From assembly GCA_029260765.1 (NCBI GenBank), contig JAJDCP010000138.1, forward strand, positions 1 through 39,078: DNA of 39,078 nt, given 5' to 3'. The position numbers and the translations under genes are program-made. Under the pieces are notes generated by a model. The model did not search any database and was not told the DNA's origin. It saw only the letters and a program-made list of their open reading frames with translations. This stretch comes from Planctomycetota bacterium. Lineage in GTDB: Bacteria > Planctomycetota > J058 > JAJDCP01. The first letter of the stretch is position 1; every line of letters begins with the position of its first letter. Below, piece by piece: positions 8,196 through 15,501 of this stretch.

Positions 8196-8873
8196 CTATC
8201 CAGCCGGGAGCCTCGATACCCGCTCCAGAAACCGCAGGACCTGCCCCCACAACCTCCACCACTGGGGCTCCGGCACCGCGTGGGGCGATCCCGGCAGGAT
8301 CGACAGCGCTGCGTCTTCTCCCCGCGCCCGGAGGCCGTCGATCAGATCCTGCGTGGGCGGAAGCGGGATCACCTCGTCGTGTTCGGCGCTGATCGCAAGC
8401 ACCGCCCGGCCCAGCAGCGCCTCGGGTGTTGTCGGGGGAAGACCATCGATCTGGGGCGTGCCGAGTATCGCCACCCCCGCCGCGAACCGCGGTTCCCGGG
8501 CGAGGCCCCTCCACACGGCGCAGGCTCCCAGGGAAATGCCTGCGAGCACGATGGGACCGCCCAGACCGTGCGCAGACAGCCCGTCCACAATGGCGGGCAA
8601 CTCATCGGCGCTCTGCCGGACCAGGCGCGCCAGAGTGCCCTTCCGATCGCTGACCCAGTCCGACTCCCGGGACGCGTCATGGCGCCGCCCGTGGGTCGGG
8701 GCGTCCACTCCCACCGCCGACCAGCCGGCGCCCTGGAGCAGCGCAAGCTCCTTGAGTCCGGCGAGCGCGTCGGCGCCGAGCCCGTGGAGCAGCAGCACAG
8801 TGCCTCGGGGACGATCGGCACGGAGCAGCCCAGCGGGCGCGGGTCCCAACATCACAGGTTCCATCGCGGTCAC
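8196..8873 (-). CDS. Alpha/beta-hydrolase (esterase-like), 225 aa
   Basis: A short alpha/beta-hydrolase fold. After the first strand comes 'VLLLHGLGADALAGLKEL', the HG oxyanion-hole loop. The nucleophile elbow is 'LAGISLGACAVWRGL' (G-x-S-x-G with Ser in GISLG). The acid lies in 'ISAEHDEVIPLPPTQDLID' and the catalytic His in 'LPGSPHAVPEPQWWRLW'. The set matches dienelactone-hydrolase or YtpA/YjfP-type cytoplasmic esterases. Substrate cannot be told. There is no signal peptide. Start at 8873, with a second Met three codons on. It is a single gene, with the neighbouring minus-strand gene 430 bases upstream. Confidence 0.82.
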   Translation of the reverse strand: MTAMEPVMLGPAPAGLLRADRPRGTVLLLHGLGADALAGLKELALLQGAGWSAVGVDAPTHGRRHDASRESDWVSDRKGTLARLVRQSADELPAIVDGLSAHGLGGPIVLAGISLGACAVWRGLAREPRFAAGVAILGTPQIDGLPPTTPEALLGRAVLAISAEHDEVIPLPPTQDLIDGLRARGEDAALSILPGSPHAVPEPQWWRLWGQVLRFLERVSRLPAG

Positions 8874-9302
8874 TCCCCGGGGATCTAGTCGAGAGGCATG
8901 ATAGGCAGGAACGTGCGCAGTTGGCTAGATGTTGGCGGGCGGGTAGATGGTCTCGAGCAACTTCTGGTCGTCGCCCGCACGACGGTCAGCCTTCAGCTGA
9001 TTGTGATCGACGCGCCCATGCCGATAGCCTCCTGCAGCCCCGCGCGTAGAGACGCGCTGCCTGTCCTGAGGTCGGATGGCGAAACCGCGCATCGTCAGCG
9101 CTCCGAGCCTGGGACATGCCCATGCCTTCTGGGTGGGGCTGGCGCGACCGACAGGATCTCGCACAACCTGGGCCCGAGCAGAGCGGAGCTGCTCCCGCAT
9201 GGAAGCCGTGTCTGCGTACGGCTGAACCTCAAAGCCTGGACAACGGCCAGCTGGGCCACGCCCTGGAGGCGGCTGGAGCACCTCGCGTGCGCGACTCTGA
9301 GC
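8874..9302. other. Gap with no convincing gene
   Basis: Open frames exist on both strands, but their composition (many Arg, Gln and Pro, no known motif, no ribosome site) argues against coding. No repeats seen. Confidence 0.4.
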
Positions 9303-9876
9303 TCAGCCAGCCGGAGTGCCGGAGCCGCGCAGGATCTCTTGCGCCAGGCCTGGGTTCGCCAGGCCGCGCCAGCGGATCTCGCGCTGTGGGCCCTTTCTGC
9401 CTGCCGGCGGAGGGATCGACACCGCCAGGGTCGAGCGGCCGACGATCGTCGCACGCAGACCCTTGCGCCGTGGCCAGGACTCGAGCAGGTCACGGAAGAT
9501 CCCCCTGCGCCTGTACAATGCCTGCCGGCTGATGGCGTAGTGCTGTGAGCGGTAGCCGGCGAAGCGCCACAGCTCGAAGCCAGCGATAAGGAAGACCAGG
9601 CCCAGCGGCGACACGGTGCCTCCGGAGTACGCCGAGCCTGGAGAGCTGCCATTGAACTGGACCGAGAGTCCGTCAAAGCTCCAGCTCGAGGTCTGGTAGC
9701 TGCGTGTCGGAAGCCACATCATGACGTACATGAAGACGAAGCCTGCGACGAGCAAGCCGTAGCCGAGCAGGCTGAGACCCGTCAGTCCCCAGCCCCCCGG
9801 CACGTCCTTCCCAGAGAACCTCGTCGCCCGCCGCCAGCTGCTCTTCGATACCCCGCACACCCACCCCAGCCCGCAT
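9303..9876 (-). pseudogene. PH-like membrane protein, frameshifted in a G6 run
   Basis: Starts at ATG 9876 after an AGGGAG site and reads MRAGVGVRGIEEQLAAGDEV then LWEGRAGG. It must then shift by one base to continue as 'WGLTGLSLLGYGLLVAGFVF...' to the stop at 9303. Removing one G from the G6 run (C6 at 9793-9798 on the plus strand) restores a 190-residue protein. It would have two membrane segments, then 'RSQHYAISRQALYRRRGIF', typical of bacterial PH (DUF304-like) domains. The downstream paralogue (12874-13896) has the same LWEGR, RSQHY.I and GSGTP/RSGTP blocks in one frame, which shows the break is real relative to its relatives. Either the gene is broken, phase-variable, or the run is a sequencing error. 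Confidence 0.72.
9793..9798. other. Homopolymer run at the frameshift
   Basis: Six C on the plus strand (six G in the coding sense). Five would keep the PH-like gene open throughout. Confidence 0.7.
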
Positions 9877-10018
9877 GCCGAACTCCCTCGATGATAACGG
9901 CTCGCGTCCCTGCCCACCACGAGAGGCATGAAGGCTCACAGCGGGTCTCGCGCAGGCCAGCAACCTCCCTACGGGAGTTATCGCCCCAGGCAAGGAGCTC
10001 GCCACCATCAGCGCCCGC

Positions 10019-10792
10019 TCACTCCAACGCCGCGTGCCAGTCAGGGTCCCGCGGGGCTGCCAGAAGATCCCGCCGCATTCGGGACACATCGTAGTGGACG
10101 CCCCCGCCAGACCCCGGCTCCCCGAAGCGCGGTGGCGGCATCCCGAGCCGCGCGCAGGCAGCCGCGTAGAAGGCCTGGCGCGTGGGGCAGGGCGGAACCA
10201 CCACCAGATAGACGGGCGCGGGCCGTGCCAGAGACAGGGCGCTCTCGACGGCCTGCGCGGCATCCCGGTAGGACACCAGCGCCAGCGGCCGGTCGGGGGG
10301 TCCTGGGGGCACCTCCCCGCGCCGGGCCAGCGCGGCGAAAGGGCCCCGCCCCGGACGATACAGCCCGCCGAGCCGCAGGATGACCCCGCGCGCCCCCGTC
10401 CACTGGCGGAAGCGCTGCTCCAGCCCGGCGATGGCCTGCGCCCGCGCACTGCTACCGGCGGGTGCGGACTCGTCGATGCGTCCCGAAGGCGTCCCGTAGA
10501 ACCCGGTCGAGCTGATCAAGACCGCGCGGCTGGGAGCCGGCAGGCCGCTGAGCTCGGTCAGCGCGTCCGCCTGGGCGGCGTGGCCAGGCAGGCACAGGAG
10601 CAGGCGGTCAGCCGCCGCGAGCTGCGCAGCCGGGCTGCCGAGACGCGGCTCGATGCCGTGCGCGCTCAGGGCGGCGTGGCGTGTGGGGGTGCGCGTGAAA
10701 CCCCAGGCCGGCGCGTCGGCAGCCCAGCTGCGGGCCACACGCCCTCCGAGCTCTCCCGCTCCCCAGACGACCAGGCGTGCTCCAAGGGTCAT
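10019..10792 (-). CDS. NAD(P)-dependent epimerase/dehydratase-like protein (SDR), 257 aa
   Basis: The ATG at 10792 starts 'MTLGARLVVWGAGELGGRVA', a Rossmann G-x-G-x-x-G at the very N-terminus, which decides the start over longer in-frame options. Later come 'RAVLISSTGFYGTPSGRIDE' (the S-T-G-x-Y-G block of extended/atypical SDRs of the YeeZ type), 'GVILRLGGLYRPGRGPF' and 'LALVSYRDAAQAVESAL' (a V-x-x-x-D-x-A dimer/substrate region). The protein resembles the YeeZ family of NAD(P)-binding proteins, whose substrate is unknown. It is cytoplasmic. The 305-bp inverted-repeat element sits directly upstream, 72 bases from the start codon, and may have replaced or modified the promoter. Confidence 0.82.
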   Translation of the reverse strand: MTLGARLVVWGAGELGGRVARSWAADAPAWGFTRTPTRHAALSAHGIEPRLGSPAAQLAAADRLLLCLPGHAAQADALTELSGLPAPSRAVLISSTGFYGTPSGRIDESAPAGSSARAQAIAGLEQRFRQWTGARGVILRLGGLYRPGRGPFAALARRGEVPPGPPDRPLALVSYRDAAQAVESALSLARPAPVYLVVVPPCPTRQAFYAAACARLGMPPPRFGEPGSGGGVHYDVSRMRRDLLAAPRDPDWHAALE

Positions 10793-10962
10793 GGTGGTGG
10801 CCTCGAGAGGGGACGTCGGGAGCGCGGGAGTGGCACTCCTCTCTTCCAGAATACCAGCTTGATCCCAGAGCTCCTGACATGGGTTCGATGCGAACGGCGT
10901 GGAGCGGTTTTGGCGGCCATTATCCGTTGCGACCGCTGGCTGTACCGAATCGAAGCCGTCTT

Positions 10963-10988
10963 CTGTAGCGGCGCTCTGTGAGCGCCGG
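10963..10988 (+). repeat. CTGTAGCG hairpin element, copy a
   Basis: CTGTAGCG followed by GCGCTC-TGT-GAGCGC, a perfect 6-bp stem with a 3-base loop, then CGG. Confidence 0.65.
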
Positions 10989-11049
10989 AAGGAGCTCTGC
11001 CGGAGGTTGTATTCAGAGGCTCTGGGTTCACCATACGGATCGATCATCT

Positions 11050-11074
11050 CGTCGGTCATAGACCGACGCTACAG
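11050..11074 (-). repeat. CTGTAGCG hairpin element, copy b
   Basis: On the minus strand, CTGTAGCG is followed by TCGGTC-TAT-GACCGA, a perfect 6-bp stem (8 bp counting outer bases) of different sequence from copy a but the same plan. Confidence 0.65.
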
Positions 11075-11168
11075 GCGGCTCTCAGCAGATCGAAGGCATC
11101 GACCAAACCTGATCGAAGGTCCCGGAGTGAAGTCTCAATCAAGAGTTGCCCATGTCAGGAGCTCTGGG

Positions 11169-11673
11169 GTCGGGGTCGCGGTCGGATCCGGCCACGCAAC
11201 CGGATCCGGCCACGCGCGCTTGGCCGCCGCAGTGACAGCGGCAACCATGACGAGCCGGCCTTCGGCCGACTCTCGGCCACCCTGTCGGAATCGTAGACCC
11301 CTGAACTCGGCACCGCAATACTGTCTTGCCGCTTGCCCATTGCCCTGGCACCCTGCTTGCTCTTGCAAACCTCATGACCTCTGATTTGACCGGGGGGTCC
11401 CATCCCCCACCGAGGCAACCAGGGCGCCAGGCCTCCGGATCGACCCTTCGGGCCGCTTCGCTGCACGGCGACGCCAACAGGGCTCCATGGGCGAAACCCG
11501 GATCGAGATCGTTGGGGCCGTGCGACCTCTGGCAGATTCCCAGACCTTGAGACGGTCGTGGACGCAAGCCCAGATCGACCCGGAGTGCACGTGGCGCGCT
11601 GCAGCCGAGCAGAGAGCCTGGGACCGGCGCCGCGACGGTGTATACTCCGTCAACCGGCCAGCGAGGAATTCCG
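11169..11673. other. Intergenic DNA with an 18-bp-period GGATCC repeat
   Basis: CGGATCCGGCCACGC occurs at 11183-11197 and 11201-11215, matching the hexamer-repeat DNA near 3382. The rest, up to the lipoprotein gene, holds only a possible -10 at 11641. Confidence 0.5.
11641..11646 (+). promoter_or_regulatory. Possible -10 box of the phytase-like gene
   Basis: TATACT lies 33 bases before the start codon at 11674. No good -35 is seen at 16-18 bases upstream, so this is tentative. Confidence 0.3.
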
Positions 11674-12732
11674 ATGCACCGCGCACTCCTGTTTTCGCTC
11701 GCCTGTCTGCTGTTCGGCTGTGGTACGGTCCGCCTGAGACTGGTCGACGACCACACGATCGACATGCGCATGTTCGAAGGAGGTTCGGAGTGGGCGGACT
11801 CGGGATTCGGAGGCGTGTCGGGACTGGCTTGGGATGCCTCACGGAGTACACTCTTCGCGTTGTCCGACGCCCACGATCAAAGCGGCCCGCCGCGCTGGTT
11901 CACCATGAGCCTGGCCCTCGGCTCGGAATCGCTGGCGGTCGGACAGCCCCGGGCCTGGGTCCTCGACGTGCCGCCCGACGCCGACCTCGAGGCGATCGCC
12001 CAGGACGGCGACACGGTCTGGGTCGCCTCCGAGGCCCAGGGATTGTACGCCCTGGACGCCCAAGGCGCTTGCCTGGGTGGGCGGCCCCTGCCCGAGGCCT
12101 ACTGCAACATCAAATGGGACAAGAGTACCGCCCTGCAGGGCCCGCGGCACAACCTCGGTCTCGAGAGCCTGACACGGCTGCCTGACGGCAGCCTGCTTGC
12201 CTGCAATGAGGAGACTCTGATCCAGGACGGCGAACGCACCCACCTGCGTGGCGGCAGCCGCGTACGCCTGTTGCGCCTGGGCTGCGACGGGACCGTCGGC
12301 GAGGCATGGTACGAGACCGACCCATTGCCGCGCTCGGCCTGGCGCATTCCCGACACGCGGCAGTGCAACCTCGGCGTCGCCGACCTGCTTGCGCTCGACG
12401 GGCGCCGCGTGTTGGTCCTCGAGCGAGGCTGGGACACCAAGCAGAACCAGATCCGCATCTACCAGATCGACGTGTTCGGCGCCTTCGATTCCGGACTCGA
12501 AGGCGAGCCGGTGGACAAGCAGCTCGTGCTCGATCTCGAGGACATCCGCCAGCGCCTCGAGCCTGACGTGCTTGGCCGCAATCGGCTCGACAATTTCGAG
12601 GCGATGGCACTGGGACCGGAGCTCGACGGCAAGCGTACGCTGCTTGTCGCCAGCGACGACAACTTTGCGGGTCTCGAGGGACGCTCTCACCAGCGCACGC
12701 TGCTGCTCGCCTTCACCATCGAGGACTATTGA
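11674..12732 (+). CDS. Lipoprotein with esterase-like/phytase-like domain, 352 aa
   Basis: Start ATG 11674 with an AGGAA site. MHRALLFSLACLLFGC is a lipoprotein signal, with lipidation expected at Cys16. The mature region has the plan of the 'phytase-like' esterase domain (PF13449): 'GFGGVSGLAWDASRSTLFALSDAHDQSGPPRW', 'DLEAIAQDGDTVWVASEAQGLYALD', 'GLESLTRLPDGSLLACNEETL' and a late 'NFEAMALGPELDGKRTLLVASDDNF'. The paired 'E(A/S)(I/L/M)' and 'ASD' blades indicate a beta-propeller. Members are annotated as esterase-like or phytase-like without firm substrate. It acts in the cell envelope. It is a single gene on the plus strand, convergent with the PH-like gene. Confidence 0.82.
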   Translation: MHRALLFSLACLLFGCGTVRLRLVDDHTIDMRMFEGGSEWADSGFGGVSGLAWDASRSTLFALSDAHDQSGPPRWFTMSLALGSESLAVGQPRAWVLDVPPDADLEAIAQDGDTVWVASEAQGLYALDAQGACLGGRPLPEAYCNIKWDKSTALQGPRHNLGLESLTRLPDGSLLACNEETLIQDGERTHLRGGSRVRLLRLGCDGTVGEAWYETDPLPRSAWRIPDTRQCNLGVADLLALDGRRVLVLERGWDTKQNQIRIYQIDVFGAFDSGLEGEPVDKQLVLDLEDIRQRLEPDVLGRNRLDNFEAMALGPELDGKRTLLVASDDNFAGLEGRSHQRTLLLAFTIEDY

Positions 12733-12873
12733 CCCAGCCACGGTCGACGCAAGCTGCAAATGGGACTCGACCGAGCTCCCCGGTGTGCTGGAATTCAAGC
12801 AGAGCTGGCAGGCGTGGCTGCAATCACCCGCCCTTGAAGGCTTGTCTGGAAACCGGACGGCCGCGGGGATCCC

Positions 12874-13896
12874 TCAAATTGAACGGCCCGTTGCGCCTGA
12901 TGCGGGCGTTTCGGCGCTGCTTCCAGGCCTGATCTCCGCCAGCGCCTCGAGCCGTGCCACGAACAACGGGCGCGCCATAGAAGGACTGCCGAGGGCGAAC
13001 TGGGCGTCGAGGTCGAGTCCATCGAGGGGATGCTGCTCCACGGCCTGCGGGAGGATCCCCGCCCAGAAGCCGCTGCGCCGAACTGGCACAAACACCAGCG
13101 CGTCACGGCTCAGCCCCAGCAGACCGCGGCGCCCGTCCGCGAGCCTCCGCGCCGGCCAGACGATGCACACCGGGGGCAGACCGGGGCAGCGCAGCCACTG
13201 CTCCCGCCGCGCCTTGCGCCGCGCTTCGAAAGCGAGCAACAGGGCCGCCGACAAGCCGCACAGCACGAACCAGACGAGCGCGCTCTGCAGAAGCTCCACC
13301 AGGCGCCAGGAGAACCCGGCCAGGGCCAGACACGCGAGGCCGAGGCCGACCAGCATTGCGACCAGGGCGAGCAGCCCGAGCAGAGAACGCACACTGAACA
13401 TCGGCCCGAACAGCGGATGGGCGAAGTAGCTGCGGACCAACGCGGCACGGCTGGCGGCCGTGCCCTCGGGGGTGCCCGAGCGGGCCAGGGCCTCGGCCGC
13501 CAGCTCTGGACGCACCAGGCCGCACAGCCGCAGCTCGCGTTTGCGCGCCTTCTCCTGGCGCCAGACCTGCAGCTCGCTGCCGTCGATGCGCCAGTGGTCG
13601 TCGGAGCCGCGTCGAAACAGCTCGAGATGCTCGAAGAAGACGCCCCAGCGGCGCTCGACTGTGGTCGAAGTGATGCGGTAGTGCTGGCTGCGCCAGGCGG
13701 CGATGTACCACAACCAGCCGAGGCCGGCCCCGACGTACAGGGTCGTGTGGTACCAGGGAGAGCGCACCATCACCAGCGTGCCGCCGCTCAGCATGCCGGC
13801 GAGCAGCGCGGCGCCGATTCCGACCGCCCACATGGAGCCCGGCCAGGTCTCGCAGCGCCCCTCCCACAGGCGCTCTTCCTCGGGCTCGCGCTCCAC
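12874..13896 (-). CDS. PH-like membrane protein, 340 aa
   Basis: The GTG at 13896 is preferred because GGAGGC lies about 4 bases upstream and the protein then begins VEREPEEERLWEGR, matching the paralogue's LWEGR. Two membrane helices follow ('GIGAALLAGMLSGGTLVMV', 'YVGAGLGWLWYIAAW'), then 'RSQHYRITSTTVERRWGVF', the signature of bacterial PH (DUF304-like) domains. 'RSGTPEG' follows, and unlike the paralogue at 9303 there is a second membrane pair (about 'LLGLLALVAMLVGLGLACLA' and 'LVWFVLCGLSAALLLAF') with a soluble C-terminal tail. Function unknown. Proteins of this type are often inserted in the cytoplasmic membrane with the PH domain inside. It lies 91 bases downstream of the acetyltransferase gene on the same strand. 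Confidence 0.75.
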   Translation of the reverse strand: MEREPEEERLWEGRCETWPGSMWAVGIGAALLAGMLSGGTLVMVRSPWYHTTLYVGAGLGWLWYIAAWRSQHYRITSTTVERRWGVFFEHLELFRRGSDDHWRIDGSELQVWRQEKARKRELRLCGLVRPELAAEALARSGTPEGTAASRAALVRSYFAHPLFGPMFSVRSLLGLLALVAMLVGLGLACLALAGFSWRLVELLQSALVWFVLCGLSAALLLAFEARRKARREQWLRCPGLPPVCIVWPARRLADGRRGLLGLSRDALVFVPVRRSGFWAGILPQAVEQHPLDGLDLDAQFALGSPSMARPLFVARLEALAEIRPGSSAETPASGATGRSI

Positions 13897-13987
13897 CGTG
13901 GCCTCCGCCTCGTCCCCCGTCTCCAGTGTACATGCTGGAAGATCCTCCGGAAGTGATCCGAGCCCATGCGGGTGCCACGCCTTTCGC

Positions 13988-14674
13988 TCAGCCCTCCCCG
14001 GCCTTCCCATCGCCGGGCTGTTCCCCACGCAACAGATGACCGACCGCACGCACATCGAGGGCCTGCTTGGCCACCAACCGCAGCAGGTCGACCACCAGCT
14101 TCCAGAGCTCTTCCCACAACTCGGGCTTCTGCGCGGCCTCCAGCGGCACGTCCACGGTGATGCTGGTGTCGTCCCGTTCGACCTCGATCAGGTGGGGCGA
14201 CAGACCGCGCAGCATCGCGAACGCCGCGTGGTTGTCGGCCAGCACCATCGCCCTGAACCAGTGCACCTCCCGTTCGACAGCAGCTGAGATCAGGCGGCGC
14301 AGCAACAGCCTCCCCAACCCTCGGCCATGGTAGGCATCGACCACGGCCCCCGCGGCCTCGGCGACCTCGGGCTCTCCGACCAGGCGGACGAAACGCGCGA
14401 CTCCCAGGCCCTCGTTGCCCGCGGGATGCGGGCGCAGAGCTCCGATCGCGACGTGGTCCTCACCGTCGGGCTCGGTCAGGTAACGCAGCTCCTTGCTGGT
14501 GAGATGGTGTTTGGCAGCGAAGAAGCGGCGGAAGCGGGAGGACGGGGAGAGGTGCGCGAAGCCTCGCTCGAGCAACGCCTTGTCGCTCGGGCGCACGCAT
14601 CGCATCACCACCCGCGTGCCATCCCGCAGGGTCGCCTCTTCAGACCAGTCCGCATCGAACTGTCGCGCCGTCAT
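13988..14674 (-). CDS. GNAT-family N-acetyltransferase, 228 aa
   Basis: The ATG at 14674 follows GGAGG by six bases. The N-terminus 'RDGTRVVMRCVRPSDKALLERGFAHLSPSSRFRRFF' is the typical opening of GNAT domains of the Pat/acetyl-CoA-synthetase-modifying type. The acetyl-CoA loop follows as 'EAAGAVVDAYHGRGLGRLLLRRLISAA', where Q/R-x-x-G-x-G/A appears as HGRGLG. Then comes 'VHWFRAMVLADNHAAFAMLRGL'. It lacks the large CoA-ligase-like and cyclic-nucleotide domains that accompany some protein acetyltransferases, so the substrate (protein lysine or small molecule) is open. A charged ~45-residue tail follows the domain. Confidence 0.85.
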   Translation of the reverse strand: MTARQFDADWSEEATLRDGTRVVMRCVRPSDKALLERGFAHLSPSSRFRRFFAAKHHLTSKELRYLTEPDGEDHVAIGALRPHPAGNEGLGVARFVRLVGEPEVAEAAGAVVDAYHGRGLGRLLLRRLISAAVEREVHWFRAMVLADNHAAFAMLRGLSPHLIEVERDDTSITVDVPLEAAQKPELWEELWKLVVDLLRLVAKQALDVRAVGHLLRGEQPGDGKAGEG

Positions 14675-14787
14675 CGCATCCTCCCCAGACCTGTGACCAG
14701 GATGCCAGCGCACGCTGCCCGCGTCCATCCCTTGTGTCCGCGGCCCCGAGCCGCTAAGCTACCAGGCCCCTCGCGGGAAGCACGCCC

Positions 14788-15501
14788 TTGATTCCTCTGC
14801 ACAGACTTCGCAAGACCTGGCATGGCTTGTTGACCGAGCTGCTCTGCGTCGAGCCCTGCCAGGGATGTGGTGGCGAGGCCGGCCCGCTCTGTAGCGGCTG
14901 CTGGCCCGAGCTGGCAGAGGCCGGCCTGCAGCGGGACGGGTTGTTCTGTGCGGGCCTCTACCAGCACACCCTGAAGCGACTCGTGCTGCGCCTCAAGAAC
15001 CGCAGCTCCCGACCCGTGGCTGCGGTGCTGGCCCAGCTGCTGCTGCCTGCGTTGCTCGGTGTGGGGCCGTTCGACAGTCTGGTCTACATCCCTCCTTCAA
15101 GACCTGGCCAGGGCTGGTCGGACGGACCGGTCCCGCTGCTGGCCCAGGAGCTGGGCGCCCGCCTGGGCTGTCGCCCGCGCGACTGTCTGCGGCGCGCTGC
15201 CGGACACCCACCGCAAAAGGGCCTGGGGGGCAGCGAGCGCCGGCGCAATGCCCAGGGTCTGTTCTCCCTGCGCGCGCCCGCCGGAGAGCGCGTGTTGCTC
15301 GTCGATGATGTCACCACGACCGGCAGCAGCTTGCGCGCCGCCGGCAGATTGTTGCGTAGCCATGGCAGCCACGAGGTCTACGCCGCCGTAGCCGCCTACC
15401 AGCCACTGGAACACGCCGGCGCTGCCGGCTTGCTTCCGCCCGCCGAGCTTCTTGGCCAACAGGAGTCGCCGCATGGATATTCTCGCGCAGATCGCTCGTG
15501 A
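14788..15501 (+). CDS. comF: ComF-family phosphoribosyltransferase-like protein, 237 aa
   Basis: Starts at a TTG (14788) because the zinc-finger region needs this start: 'LLCVEPCQGCGGEAGPLCSGCW' supplies a C-x-x-C...C-x-x-C cluster. The middle matches ComF ('YQHTLKRLVLRLKNRSSRPV', 'LVYIPPSRPGQGWSDGPVPL'). The PRPP loop is 'RVLLVDDVTTTGSSLRAAGRLL', intact with both acidic residues and TTTGS. ComF proteins act in uptake of transforming DNA in competent bacteria, or are of unclear role elsewhere. The tail overlaps the tex start by 29 bases, so the two are probably translated from one message. Confidence 0.9.
   Translation: MIPLHRLRKTWHGLLTELLCVEPCQGCGGEAGPLCSGCWPELAEAGLQRDGLFCAGLYQHTLKRLVLRLKNRSSRPVAAVLAQLLLPALLGVGPFDSLVYIPPSRPGQGWSDGPVPLLAQELGARLGCRPRDCLRRAAGHPPQKGLGGSERRRNAQGLFSLRAPAGERVLLVDDVTTTGSSLRAAGRLLRSHGSHEVYAAVAAYQPLEHAGAAGLLPPAELLGQQESPHGYSRADRS

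Larger units (their letters stand above)
10864..11168. mobile_element. MITE-like 305-bp element with 20-bp perfect inverted ends
   Basis: CCCAGAGCTCCTGACATGGG at 10864-10883 is the exact reverse complement of 11149-11168. The enclosed DNA codes for nothing convincing. It contains two CTGTAGCG hairpins in opposite orientation (10963-10988 and 11050-11074), giving a nested inverted repeat. I see no target-site duplication at the ends. A non-autonomous transposon is the simplest reading; a structured RNA or a recombination product is also possible. Confidence 0.6.

Noticed and set aside
8925..9281. Minus-strand frame of 118 codons
   Set aside because: No recognisable motif, poor start and atypical composition (many Arg, Gln and Pro); more likely a chance frame in GC-rich DNA.
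13896..13933. Second apparent frameshift, at the start of the intact PH-like paralogue
   Set aside because: An ATG at 13933 would need a one-base shift in a G5 run, but a GTG at 13896 with GGAGGC upstream opens the correct frame, so no break is needed.
14881..14910. CTGTAGCG inside comF as a further hairpin element
   Set aside because: The following bases do not form the hairpin and encode the conserved zinc-finger cysteines.
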